Shown: positions 50,083 through 58,449, numbered from the stretch's first letter. The stretch is 64,000 nt of DNA from Chloroflexota bacterium (GCA_005880985.1 VBIQ01000014.1:1-64000), one strand, 5' to 3'. Program-made: numbers and translations. Notes: a model not told the origin generated them from the letters alone.

Positions 50083-52826
50083 CGCCGGCTCCTGCGGGAG
50101 GTCTTCGCGCGGCGCCGTCCGTGCCGGGAGCCATCTATCCCCGGCGCTGGGAGATGGACGCCATCCTCACCGACGGAGGGACCGTCCACGTACGGCCGAT
50201 TCGCCCCGAGGACGCGGAGGCGCTCGTCGACTTCCACGAGCTTCTCTCACCCGAAACCCGGTATCTCCGTTTCTTCTCAGCCAAGCGACACCTTACTGAA
50301 GCTGACGTCGAGCGTTTCACACGCGTCGACTATCGTGACCGCTTCGCCTTGGTGGCTGTCCTGGGCGACAAGCTCATCGGGGTAGGCCGGTACGATCGTG
50401 TCCCCGGCACCACCGAGGCAGAGGTCGCCTTCGTGGTCGCTGATGCCCATCAGCGTCGTGGGGTCGGCACGCTTCTGCTCGAGTACCTCGGCGCTGCTGC
50501 CGCGGAGTACGGCATCTCGCGCTTCATTGCCGACACGCTTCCCCGCAACACGCGCATGCTCGACGTCTTCCACCACGCCGGGTACCAGGACGAGCGCCAC
50601 TTCGCCGACGGTGTCGTACGGGTCAGCTTCGACATCACCCCCACGCCCAGCGGGGTTGAGGCGGTGGAGCGCCGAGAATGGTCCGCCGACGTTCGCTCCA
50701 TCAAGCGGCTCTTGGAGCCCCGCTCGATCGCCGTGATCGGGGCCGGCCGATCTCCCGACAACATCGGGCACGCCGTGCTCCGCAACCTGGTTGAGGGTGG
50801 CTTCGCCGGGCCGGTACATCCGGTGAATCCGCATGCCGCAGAGATCGCCGGACTCGCGGCCTACCGGAGCGTAAGCGACATCCCGGTTGAGGTCGACCTC
50901 GCCGTCATCGCCGTCCCTGCGGCAGCCGCTGTCGAGGTCGTCGACGACTGCGCCGCCATGGGCGTGAGGGGCCTGGTGGTGATCAGCTCCGGGTTCGCCG
51001 AGATCGGTGCTGCCGGCGCGGACTTGGAGCGCCGCCTGGTGGAGCGGGCTCACCTCGGCGGCATGCGGCTGATCGGGCCCAATTGCATCGGCGCCATCAA
51101 CACCGATCCCGGGGTGCGCATGAACGCGACGTTCGCGGGCCGACCGCCGGTGACCGGCCGCGTCGCCTTCGCCTCGCAGTCCGGCGCGCTTGGCATCGCG
51201 CTGCTGGAGAAGGCTGAGGCGATGGGCCTGGGGCTCTCCAGCTTCGTGAGCATGGGCAACAAGGCGGACGTCAGCGGCAACGACCTGCTGCGCTACTGGG
51301 AACAGGATCCCGCGACCGCGGTGATCCTTCTCTACCTGGAGTCCTTCGGTAACCCGCGCATGTTCAGCCGCGTGGCTCGCCACGTCGCCCTGCGCAAGCC
51401 CATCGTCGCGGTGAAGAGCGGCCGCACCAGCTCCGGAGTGCGCGCCGCCGCCTCGCACACGGCGTCGATGGCGACGCCCGACACCGCGGTCGAGGCGCTC
51501 TTCCAGCAGACCGGCGTCATCCGGGTCGACACTCTCGAGGAGCTCTTCGACGTGGGCGGGGTGCTCGCCCGGCAGCCACTGCCACGGGGCGGGCGGGTCG
51601 CCGTCATCGGCAACGCCGGCGGTGCCGGGATTCTCGCCGCCGACGCCTGCGAGGCCGCCGGTCTCCAGGTCCCCGAGTTGAGCACCACCACCCAGGCAGC
51701 GCTCCGCACCGCGATCCCGGGAGCTGCCTCGGTGAGCAACCCCGTCGACCTCGGCGCGGGCGCGGGAGCTCGCGACTTCGCTGCTGCGCTGGCAGCAGGG
51801 CTCCGGTCGCCCGACGTCGACTCCGTGATCACCGTCTACGCCCGTGTCCCCGGCACCGAGGCGCAGGCCGTCGCCGATCACATCGCGGGCGTGACGAGTG
51901 ACAGCGACAAGCCGGTACTGGCCACCTTCTTGGCGATGGACGAGGCACCGGATGGTGGCAGCATCCCCTCGTTCGCATACCCCGAGGCGGCCGCGCGCTC
52001 GCTCGCGCGAGTGACCGCCTACGCGCGCTGGCGCCGGCGTCCGGTGGGCACCGTGGCCGCGCTCGAGGGGATAGAAGAGGAGACGGCGCACTCAATGGTC
52101 GAGGCGGAGCTGGTGCGGCCGCCGGCCGGAGGCTGGATGGATGCGAGCCAGGCAGCGGCGTTGCTGCAGACGCACGGCATCGCGGTGGCGCCGACCATGG
52201 CGGCGACGACCGCGGATGAGGCGGTTGCGGCCGCGAGAACCGTCGGCTTTCCGGTGGCCCTCAAGGCGCAGGCGGAGGCGCTGGTGCACAAGAGCGATGT
52301 CGGCGGGGTGATCCTCAACCTCGCCGACGAGGATGCCGTCGCCGCCGCCTTCGATGAGATGCGCCATCGCCTCGGCGCCACCATGCGCGGAGTGGTGGTG
52401 CAGGGCATGGTCCCCCCCGGGGTCGAGACCATCGTCGGCGTGGTGAACGATCCGCTCTTCGGTCCTCTGCTGATGTTCGGAAGTGGTGGGACGACCGCGG
52501 AGCTGCTCGGCGACCGGAGCTTCCGCGTGCTGCCGCTCACCGACCTCGACGCTCGCGACCTGGTGCGCTCGACGCGGGGGTCGCCGCTGCTCTTCGGCTA
52601 TCGAGGCGCGGCACCGTGCGACGTGGCGGCGCTCGAGAGCCTCCTGCTCCGTGTGGCACGGCTGGCGGAGAACCTGCCCCAGGTCACCGAGATGGACCTC
52701 AACCCGGTGATCGTCTCCGCGACCGGGGCGGTGGCCGTTGACGCAAAGGTACGTCTCACCGCGTGGCAGGTGCAGCCCGAACTCGGCGTCCGCCGGCTGC
52801 GCCCTGCGTCTCCGCGCCACGGCTGA
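50079..52826 (+). CDS. GNAT acetyltransferase fused to ADP-forming acyl-CoA synthetase (Pat-like)
   Basis: A 915-residue fusion. Residues 25-190 are a GNAT domain (VRPIRPEDAEALVDFHELL, acetyl-CoA loop VADAHQRRGVGTLLLEYLG). From 210 comes the CoA-binding Rossmann domain (LLEPRSIAVIGAGRSPDNIG), then the succinyl-CoA-ligase-like domains (RLIGPNCIGAIN, catalytic His in AASHTASMA), and from about 690 an ATP-grasp domain (PVALKAQAEALVHKSDVGGV, EMDLNPVIV). Relatives acetylate lysines of acetyl-CoA synthetases and other proteins, and bind or make acyl-CoA. It is coupled to the Usp gene by a GTGA overlap. Confidence 0.9.
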   Translation: MTPAPAGGLRAAPSVPGAIYPRRWEMDAILTDGGTVHVRPIRPEDAEALVDFHELLSPETRYLRFFSAKRHLTEADVERFTRVDYRDRFALVAVLGDKLIGVGRYDRVPGTTEAEVAFVVADAHQRRGVGTLLLEYLGAAAAEYGISRFIADTLPRNTRMLDVFHHAGYQDERHFADGVVRVSFDITPTPSGVEAVERREWSADVRSIKRLLEPRSIAVIGAGRSPDNIGHAVLRNLVEGGFAGPVHPVNPHAAEIAGLAAYRSVSDIPVEVDLAVIAVPAAAAVEVVDDCAAMGVRGLVVISSGFAEIGAAGADLERRLVERAHLGGMRLIGPNCIGAINTDPGVRMNATFAGRPPVTGRVAFASQSGALGIALLEKAEAMGLGLSSFVSMGNKADVSGNDLLRYWEQDPATAVILLYLESFGNPRMFSRVARHVALRKPIVAVKSGRTSSGVRAAASHTASMATPDTAVEALFQQTGVIRVDTLEELFDVGGVLARQPLPRGGRVAVIGNAGGAGILAADACEAAGLQVPELSTTTQAALRTAIPGAASVSNPVDLGAGAGARDFAAALAAGLRSPDVDSVITVYARVPGTEAQAVADHIAGVTSDSDKPVLATFLAMDEAPDGGSIPSFAYPEAAARSLARVTAYARWRRRPVGTVAALEGIEEETAHSMVEAELVRPPAGGWMDASQAAALLQTHGIAVAPTMAATTADEAVAAARTVGFPVALKAQAEALVHKSDVGGVILNLADEDAVAAAFDEMRHRLGATMRGVVVQGMVPPGVETIVGVVNDPLFGPLLMFGSGGTTAELLGDRSFRVLPLTDLDARDLVRSTRGSPLLFGYRGAAPCDVAALESLLLRVARLAENLPQVTEMDLNPVIVSATGAVAVDAKVRLTAWQVQPELGVRRLRPASPRHG

Positions 52827-52838
52827 GTCGAGAGACTC

Positions 52839-53288
52839 GTGCTACCGATCCACTCTCCTCAGATCGTCCTCTGGATCCACATCCTGGCGGCGAGCGTGTG
52901 GATCGGCGGCCAGGTCACCATCGCCGCCGTCATCCCGCTGCTGCGAGGCGCCGACGGCCTCGCCGCCGCCGCCGGCCGCCGCTATCAGGTCGTGGCCTGG
53001 CCTGCGTTCGCGGCCCTGGCGGTGACCGGCGTCATCAACACCAGCAACGCCGGCATTGCCTGGTCGGACCTGGGCGGCACGTCGACAGGGCGGACCCTGG
53101 CCGCAAAGCTAGGTCTGGTCGCCCTCTCCGGGGCCGCAGCGGCGATGCATGCGTTCCTCCAGGCGCCAGCCCTCCGCCGGCGCAAGGCGAGCACACCACG
53201 CCCTGCCGCCTCTGCGTTGCTCGGGCTTCTCAGCGTCACCGCCGCGATCTTGGCGGCCCTGCTCGGGGTGGTCATCCGAGGGACGTAG
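52839..53288 (+). CDS. CopD-like small membrane protein
   Basis: A 149-residue protein with four transmembrane helices. The first, QIVLWIHILAASVWIGGQV, has the H-x-x-x-x-x-W-x-G pattern of the CopD/copper-resistance D family. Further helices are YQVVAWPAFAALAVTGVIN, AAKLGLVALSGAAAAMHAFL and LLGLLSVTAAILAALLGVVI. CopD proteins take part in copper handling or bind haem. In this cluster a link to the cupredoxin is conceivable. GTG start 12 bases after the acyl-CoA synthetase stop, likely the same transcript. Confidence 0.7.
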   Translation: MLPIHSPQIVLWIHILAASVWIGGQVTIAAVIPLLRGADGLAAAAGRRYQVVAWPAFAALAVTGVINTSNAGIAWSDLGGTSTGRTLAAKLGLVALSGAAAAMHAFLQAPALRRRKASTPRPAASALLGLLSVTAAILAALLGVVIRGT

Positions 53289-53306
53289 GTCGGCCTGCTG
53301 AGCCTC

Positions 53307-54686
53307 TCAGCCGCGGGCGCAACTCGCACCCAGTCGCCTCTCTCCGTGCGACCAGCCTGGTAGTTGGCTGTCGGGCCAGTAGTCGCCGGTGTGGGGATCC
53401 TGTACGTACGGGACAGGCGGCTGCTCGCCGGTCGCGATGACTTCCAGGGCGTCGAGCAGCACATCGATGTCGTCCCGCGTGGTCGCCAGAGAGGCGCTTG
53501 CCCGCACCGCGCCCGGCATCCTCCGCCGGTCGCCGCGCATCACTGCATCGCGGTAGTGGGCCACCTCGACCGGCGAGAGGTCCAGGAGACGCAGCAGGTA
53601 GGGGTGGGCGCAGAAGCAGCCATGACGGACGCCGATACCGAACTCGGCGCTCAGCCGGGCGGCGACAAGCGCATGCGGCACGCCCTCCACCACAAACGCA
53701 GCCACTGCGAGGGTCGGTGCCTCGAGGCCTGGGCCGAGGAGACGCACCCCGCGAATCCGGCGCAGCCCACTGCGCAAATGGGTCGCCAGCTCGGTCTCAT
53801 GGGCCACGATCGCCGGCCAGCCGATCGCGCAGAGCTCCGTCATTGCGGCATGGATGGTGACGGCTCCGATGACGTTGGGCGATCCCGCCTCCTCGCGTTC
53901 CGGAGGATCCGCCCAGACCACCTCGTCCAGGTCCACCAAGTCCACGGCGCCGCCCCCGGCGAGGAAGGGGTCGCCCTCGGCGAACGCGGCAGTGGGGCCG
54001 ATCAGGATCCCGGCTCCGAACGGCGCGTACATCTTATGGCCGCTCCAGGCGATGTAGTCGGCCTCGATCGGGAGGGGCCGGTGGGGCGCCAGCTGCGCGG
54101 CATCGACGAGGACTGGGATACCGCGCTGGTGTGCGACATCGATCAGGTCGCCGATCGGCGGGAGCCAACCCGTGACATTGGATGCCCCGGTGATCGCGAG
54201 GAGTCGCGGCGCCGGCGCCGCGTCGAGGGTGGCACGGACATCGTCGACGGTGAAGGTCCCGTCGGGTCCGCATTCCACATACCGGCGCTGGGCGGTGCGC
54301 GCCCAGGGCAGCAGGTTGGCGTGATGCTCGACCACGGTCGTGATCACGACATCGTCGGGCTGGAGCCGCAGGCGGTAGGCGAGATGATTGATCGCCTCGG
54401 TAGTGTTGCGGCAGATGATGGCAACGTCGTTCCGTCCCTGGCGCCCACTGAAGGCCAGCGCCGCTGCGCGGGCCTCCTCGTAGGCATCCGTCGCGAGACG
54501 TGACTTGTACCCAGCGCCACGGTGGACACTGCTGTACCAGGGGAGGAACTCGCCGACACGTTCGGCGACGTCAGGAAGTGCCGCCGTGGAAGCGGCGGCG
54601 TCGAGGACGATGTACGGGCGCTCGACGCCGTCGACACAGGGGACGGCTAGCCGGTCACCGATCAGCTGTACTGGAAGGTTCGTCAT
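53307..54686 (-). CDS. Cysteine desulfurase-like PLP enzyme (class V aminotransferase)
   Basis: A 459-residue SufS/CsdA-like protein. It opens IVLDAAASTAALPDVAERV and has the PLP His region TVVEHHANLLPW, Asp in VLVDAAQLAPHRP and the Schiff-base Lys in AWSGHKMYAPFGAG. A possible catalytic Cys is in RHGCFCAHPYL, though placed as in the group that is not classical NifS/SufS. The C-terminal 40 residues are extra. The real substrate may not be cysteine. ATG 54686 is chosen; its start overlaps the PIG-L gene by 32 bases, giving an operon 55804 to 53307. Confidence 0.82.
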   Translation of the reverse strand: MTNLPVQLIGDRLAVPCVDGVERPYIVLDAAASTAALPDVAERVGEFLPWYSSVHRGAGYKSRLATDAYEEARAAALAFSGRQGRNDVAIICRNTTEAINHLAYRLRLQPDDVVITTVVEHHANLLPWARTAQRRYVECGPDGTFTVDDVRATLDAAPAPRLLAITGASNVTGWLPPIGDLIDVAHQRGIPVLVDAAQLAPHRPLPIEADYIAWSGHKMYAPFGAGILIGPTAAFAEGDPFLAGGGAVDLVDLDEVVWADPPEREEAGSPNVIGAVTIHAAMTELCAIGWPAIVAHETELATHLRSGLRRIRGVRLLGPGLEAPTLAVAAFVVEGVPHALVAARLSAEFGIGVRHGCFCAHPYLLRLLDLSPVEVAHYRDAVMRGDRRRMPGAVRASASLATTRDDIDVLLDALEVIATGEQPPVPYVQDPHTGDYWPDSQLPGWSHGERRLGASCARG

Positions 54687-55416
54687 CTTTCGCTGGCCCG
54701 AGCCCGGCCGCAACTGTAGCGCCGGTTTGGGTGGCGTGGTCTCCCGCGTGCCTGAGCCAGCGAACGACTTCGATGTCACCGAGCAGCTCGAGACGACGCC
54801 AGAGAACCGGGTTGGCAGTCGACTGGCTCACGTGGCACCCGATCGCCAGCAGCTGGCGGTCTCGACTGACCTCGAAGGCCGCGTCGAGTTCCGGACGGGT
54901 GCGCCCGACGAAGCCGGTGCCGAAATCAGAATTGAGTGTGGCCGCGATCCACTCTGGAATCGCCCAGGCCAGCACCGGCAGGTCAAGGATCTCGGCGGCG
55001 CGCAAGGCGGCGTCGGTTGCTTGCTGGTGATCAGGATGGCCGGTGACGCCACCGTCGTCGAAGACCAGAAGCGCATCCGACTGCGTCTTCTGTGCCCGTC
55101 GGACGACGATCGTCGCGAGATCCTCGACGGGAACCTCTATCAGCCTTCCGTCCGGGTAGTGGAGCAACTCGACATCGGTCATCCTCAGGGCACGCGCCGC
55201 CGCAGCCAGCTCCGCCATACGCACCGTCTCGAGGCCGCTCCTCGACCCGCTGAGTGTCGACGCCTCCCCGTGCGTGAAGGAGATGCCAGACACACTCATG
55301 CCTGCGTCAGCGAATGCCGTCACCAGAGCGCCGAGCCCAAACGACTCGTCGTCCGGATGCGCGCACACCGTGAGCACCGCCCGTGCCGCTACCACATCAG
55401 CGGGGGAGACGCCCAT
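54655..55416 (-). CDS. PIG-L family deacetylase (LmbE-like)
   Basis: A 253-residue zinc-dependent N-acetylglucosaminyl-type deacetylase. The metal motif AHPDDESFG and the later GVTGHPDHQQAT (H-x-x-H type) are intact. Relatives include MshB and Mca of mycothiol metabolism and antibiotic-tailoring enzymes. The specific substrate is unknown. The ATG at 55416 is one base after the stop of the AhpD-like gene. The ORF's long 5' extension over that gene is rejected. Confidence 0.88.
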   Translation of the reverse strand: MGVSPADVVAARAVLTVCAHPDDESFGLGALVTAFADAGMSVSGISFTHGEASTLSGSRSGLETVRMAELAAAARALRMTDVELLHYPDGRLIEVPVEDLATIVVRRAQKTQSDALLVFDDGGVTGHPDHQQATDAALRAAEILDLPVLAWAIPEWIAATLNSDFGTGFVGRTRPELDAAFEVSRDRQLLAIGCHVSQSTANPVLWRRLELLGDIEVVRWLRHAGDHATQTGATVAAGLGPAKDDEPSSTADR

Positions 55417-55417
55417 G

Positions 55418-55804
55418 TCAGCTGGCCCCCTCTCCTCCGTGCAACGGTTGCCGATTCCCGTCGGCCGCGAACTCACGAAATGCGGACCAGGCTCGTGGGC
55501 CGTACACGCTGCCGGGTCCGCCGGCCATGAGAAGAGCCACGCCCAGGGCCTCAGCCACTTCCTCGGGCGTCGCTCCCGCGCGCGTAGCAGCTCTTGCGTG
55601 ATACCCGATACAGCCGTCGCACTGCTCGGTGACGGCGATCGCGAGTGCGATGAGCTCCTTGAACCGCGCTGGGAGAGCGCCATCTGCCACCGCCGCCTCG
55701 TGGAGCTTGGCGAACCCGGTCCAGACTTCCGGGATTGCCTGCCGGAGGTTGCGCGTCGGCTCGCGGAGCTCGTCGATAGTGTCGTGGAACTCGCCCATAC
55801 CCAC
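55418..55804 (-). CDS. Carboxymuconolactone decarboxylase/AhpD-like protein
   Basis: A 128-residue alkylhydroperoxidase-D-type helical protein. It has the redox motif C-x-x-C followed by His in TEQCDGCIGYHARAATRAGAT and the helix PEEVAEALGVALLMAGGP. The family includes peroxide-reducing AhpD and carboxymuconolactone decarboxylase; the CxxC-H pattern favours a peroxidase role, fitting a stress island. First gene of a tight minus-strand operon with the PIG-L and desulfurase-like genes. Confidence 0.88.
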   Translation of the reverse strand: MGMGEFHDTIDELREPTRNLRQAIPEVWTGFAKLHEAAVADGALPARFKELIALAIAVTEQCDGCIGYHARAATRAGATPEEVAEALGVALLMAGGPGSVYGPRAWSAFREFAADGNRQPLHGGEGAS

Positions 55805-55908
55805 AGCATCCGCGTCGCCGGTCGGGCTTGCCAGGGCCGAAGGTTGAGGACTCGAGGGTCATTGGCCCCGGCGCGCGAGTTCCAGCGCAAAGCGATCCGC
55901 CGGTGGGC

Positions 55909-56328
55909 CTATGCCTCTGGGATCCGCCGGCCTGAGATCTCGTCGATGGAGATACGAACCCAGTGCTCCGACGCCGGCACCGCCCAGGACCGGAGCGGTC
56001 CGCGGCGCAGCTGCTCGAGTTCGTTCGGATCGGAGACTTCTCTGGCTGTGCCCTGGACAACCACGCTCCAACCGGAGTGATAGAGGGGGCGGCTGCTGTC
56101 GACCTCGAATGCGACTGGCGCTCCGTCTGCCACGTGACTCAGCTTGGTGCCCGGTACGGTGCAGAACACCACCGAGTTGGCGTCCGCAAGGTAGTTGACC
56201 GGGAGCACCATCGGGCGGCCATCAAGAATGAAGCCCAGTCTCCCCAGAAAAGACTTGTTCTGAAGGAGGTCCAGGCACTCCTCCCGGCTGAGCTCATGCG
56301 TCCGCGTTTGCGCGTCTGGCTCCACCAC
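55909..56328 (-). CDS. PNPOx-like flavin/F420-type protein A
   Basis: A 139-residue split-barrel protein of the pyridoxamine 5'-phosphate oxidase-like family. Typical features are the N-terminal LSREECLDLLQNKSFLGRLGF, the core RPMVLPVNYLADANSVVF and FEVDSSRPLYHSGWSVVVQG. Members bind FMN, F420 or haem. Small ones like this occur in the DosR regulon of mycobacteria. It is a paralogue of the protein at 57859 (about half the residues identical by eye). It starts at GTG 56328 with AGGAGG upstream. A weak DosR-like site lies 54 bases before it. Confidence 0.88.
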   Translation of the reverse strand: MVEPDAQTRTHELSREECLDLLQNKSFLGRLGFILDGRPMVLPVNYLADANSVVFCTVPGTKLSHVADGAPVAFEVDSSRPLYHSGWSVVVQGTAREVSDPNELEQLRRGPLRSWAVPASEHWVRISIDEISGRRIPEA

Positions 56329-56381
56329 CTTGCCCTCCTTACCGCGTCAGCGTTCTGTCAGCCCGCCTATCGTCGCCCATC

Positions 56382-56401
56382 TCGGGGACGATCGTCGAGG
56401 G
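56382..56401. promoter_or_regulatory. Weak DosR-like site upstream of PNPOx A
   Basis: TCGGGGACGATCGTCGAGGG matches 13 of 20 consensus positions. The left half (GGGGAC) is good and the right half degenerate. Confidence 0.3.
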
Positions 56402-56601
56402 TCACGGGTGCAGGGATGACATCTGGCCCGAGGTCATGGTCCAAAGGTCCCGGTCAGACAGGACCACCGCCCCATCCGAATTGCGGCCGGGCGTCCCGCC
56501 TCTGTGGCACCCCTATTGCTCTGTTTCCGGCGCGGCACCGAGGCGATGATGGTTCCATCAAAGACACGTAGCCAGAAGAATCCGATCGCATTGGGAGAAC
56601 C

Positions 56602-57192
56602 ATGATGACCAGGACGTTGCGCCGACGAGTCCTCATCCTACAGGTGGGATTAATCGGCATTCTCGGCTTCGTTGCAGGCTTCCTGTTCTGGGCCAACAGC
56701 TTCTCGCACGGCATGGTCCGCGACCAGCTGTCCGCCCAGCAGATCTACTTTCCACCCGCGGGGAGCCAGGCTCTCAACCCGCAGGAGTTTCCCGATCTGC
56801 AGCAATATGCCGGCCAGCAGGTTGTGAACGGCGACCAGGCGAAGGCGTACGCCGATGGCTTCATCGGACGTCACCTCCAAGCTGTCGCCGGCGGCCAGAC
56901 CTATGCACAGGTCAGCACCAAGTCCCTCGCCAACCCGACCGACACCAAGCTCGCCGGCCAGGTGCAGACGCTCTTCCGGGGCGAGACGCTGCGGGGTCTC
57001 CTGCTGAATGCATATGGGTGGTGGCAGGTTGGCCAGTACGCGTTCTACGCGGCCGTCGGCCTCGTCGTGGCAGCCATCGCGGTGTTCGGGGCATTGATCT
57101 TCGAACTCTGGCGCTGGGCCTTCGCGGTTCGGAAGGAGCGGCCAATCCTGGCACCGACCACCCGGACCATGGAGCCTCGGCCCACGTCCTGA
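56602..57192 (+). CDS. Two-helix membrane protein, unknown function
   Basis: A 196-residue protein with helix one at residues 10-30 (LILQVGLIGILGFVAGFLFW), an extracytoplasmic domain of about 110 residues (ANSFSHGMVRDQLSAQQIYF, then LQQYAGQQVVNGDQAKAYAD) and helix two (YAFYAAVGLVVAAIAVFGAL). The same layout is seen in uncharacterised actinobacterial proteins. The pattern resembles haloacid or sensor periplasmic domains but no assignment is safe. The DNA before it has a GGTCCAAAGGTCCC direct repeat. Start ATG 56602 or 56605. Confidence 0.65.
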   Translation: MMTRTLRRRVLILQVGLIGILGFVAGFLFWANSFSHGMVRDQLSAQQIYFPPAGSQALNPQEFPDLQQYAGQQVVNGDQAKAYADGFIGRHLQAVAGGQTYAQVSTKSLANPTDTKLAGQVQTLFRGETLRGLLLNAYGWWQVGQYAFYAAVGLVVAAIAVFGALIFELWRWAFAVRKERPILAPTTRTMEPRPTS

Positions 57193-57392
57193 TCGCCCGC
57201 TCTCACATCCCGGGTTGGATCTGCGACCCGTCAGCCACAGAGCAGGCGGGTCGCTTTGCGTATTGGAGTTCGCCCTCCGTCCCGGTGACTTCGGCCTGGT
57301 ACGTGCAGTGACCTTCGGCACTGGCCGCCGGCGCCGCGATCTTGCAGGCTCATACGCACGGATCTATCGCATCGACATCGAGAGGAGAGACC

Positions 57393-57632
57393 ATGGCGAC
57401 CCCAGCTGACGACCTGGTCATCATCCTCGACACGCGCAGCGGCGAGATGGTCGGCGAGTGCGGCGGGCCAACCGCGAGAGGCGAGTGTCCAGGAGTGAGC
57501 CCAGGCGAGGTCGTGCCCTGCGCCGGTCGGCGCATCGCTCCGGCTGTCGCCGGCACCGGCCCCCTGTTCCGCCTCCACGTCCCCGCTGGATCGGAGGAGT
57601 GCCCCCTCTCCTGGATTCTGGAGGCTCACTGA
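57393..57632 (+). CDS. Stand-alone four-cysteine domain protein (79 residues)
   Basis: A small soluble protein made only of the domain found at the N-terminus of the cupredoxin fusion at 42656. The four Cys have identical spacing, C-x8-C-x10-C-x26-C (GECGGPTARGECP, EVVPCAGRR, EECPL), and the conserved G-P and V-S-x-G-(E/D)-V-V-P-C-A-G core. The pattern suggests a metal or Fe-S site or two disulphides. No known family is recognised. GGAGAG precedes the ATG at 57393. The stop overlaps the next start (TGATG). Confidence 0.8.
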   Translation: MATPADDLVIILDTRSGEMVGECGGPTARGECPGVSPGEVVPCAGRRIAPAVAGTGPLFRLHVPAGSEECPLSWILEAH

Positions 57633-57841
57633 TGACCTGGATGAGCGCTGACCTACACCCGCGCCGCGGCCCCGTCAGGGACGTCATTCTTTGCCCGTTC
57701 GACGTCGAAGGGATCGCCGCCTGCCCGTCCAACGTGCCGGTGTCGCCAGCGGTCGAACACCGCAGCCGCATCACCTGCAGGCACTTTCGGTTGCAGGCCA
57801 CTCCACGGGGCACCGTCGCCGCCTGCACCCGGCCCAGTTGA
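57632..57841 (+). CDS. Small Cys-containing protein coupled to the four-Cys gene
   Basis: A 69-residue basic protein (MTWMSADLHPRRGPVRDVIL, then CPFDVEGIAACP and SRITCRHFRLQ) with four Cys whose spacing differs from the four-Cys domain. The ATG shares one base with the preceding stop (TGATG) and has GGAGG 7 bases upstream, good evidence for translation. No family is recognised. It is followed at 17 bases by PNPOx B. Confidence 0.6.
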   Translation: MTWMSADLHPRRGPVRDVILCPFDVEGIAACPSNVPVSPAVEHRSRITCRHFRLQATPRGTVAACTRPS

Positions 57842-57858
57842 CAAGAGGGGGCGTCGGA

Positions 57859-58308
57859 ATGAGTACTGCACAGAGGGCCGTCGAGGAGCTGAGCCGCGCA
57901 GAGTGCCTGGAGCTGCTGCAGACCAAATCCCGCGTGGGAAGGCTGGCGTTCGTCGTGGACGGCTGCCCGCTCGTCCTGCCGGTGAACTACGTCGCCGATG
58001 CGAATTCGATCGTCTTCTGTACTTCTCCCGGGACGAAGCTCAGCGCCTTGCGCAGTGGGCCGCGCGTCGCCTTCGAGGTAGACGACAGTCGTGAGCTCTA
58101 CCACGCGGGCTGGAGCGTCCTGGTCCAAGGCAAGGCACGAGAGGTGCGCGATCCGGAGGAACTCGACCGGCTACGCCGCGGGCCCTTGTGGTCGTGGGCG
58201 GTGCCGTCGTCGACCGGACACTGGGTCTCCGTGTCGATCGACGTGATTTCCGGACGCCGGATCCCCGAGACAGGTCGTTATCCAGGCCCCATGCCTGTGC
58301 GAGGCTGA
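57859..58308 (+). CDS. PNPOx-like flavin/F420-type protein B
   Basis: A 149-residue split-barrel protein, paralogue of 55909. It shares LSRAECLELLQTKSRVGRLA, PLVLPVNYVADANSIVFCT and SWAVPSS-x-GHWVSVSID, and adds a C-terminal tail ending MPVRG. Likely an FMN- or F420-binding oxidoreductase, or a nitric-oxide/haem-related stress protein. It is the last gene before attR. A fragment of its 3' end is duplicated at 42258. Confidence 0.88.
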   Translation: MSTAQRAVEELSRAECLELLQTKSRVGRLAFVVDGCPLVLPVNYVADANSIVFCTSPGTKLSALRSGPRVAFEVDDSRELYHAGWSVLVQGKAREVRDPEELDRLRRGPLWSWAVPSSTGHWVSVSIDVISGRRIPETGRYPGPMPVRG

Positions 58309-58392
58309 CCGCCCCAGAATTGTCGGTGGCGTCTCCCGTCACGGGCCAGGGTCCCCTCGCTCCGGAGTCACGGCGCGGAGTCAGAAGGCTTG
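58262..58392 (+). repeat. 131-bp repeat, parent copy of the 42258 fragment
   Basis: Covers the last codons of PNPOx B and 84 bases beyond. Nearly 90% identical to 42258-42388 in the same orientation. The two copies, 16 kb apart, could recombine and delete most of the island. Confidence 0.8.
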
Positions 58393-58449
58393 CGCCGCAC
58401 ATGGCGCCCGTGGCTGAATTCGAGCTGAGTTCGGCGAGACGCCACAGCA

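Noticed and set aside
50277-52091. 604-codon open frame antisense to the GNAT/acyl-CoA synthetase gene
   Set aside because: Same reason: composition typical of antisense reading in GC-rich DNA, and no recognisable domain or ribosome site.
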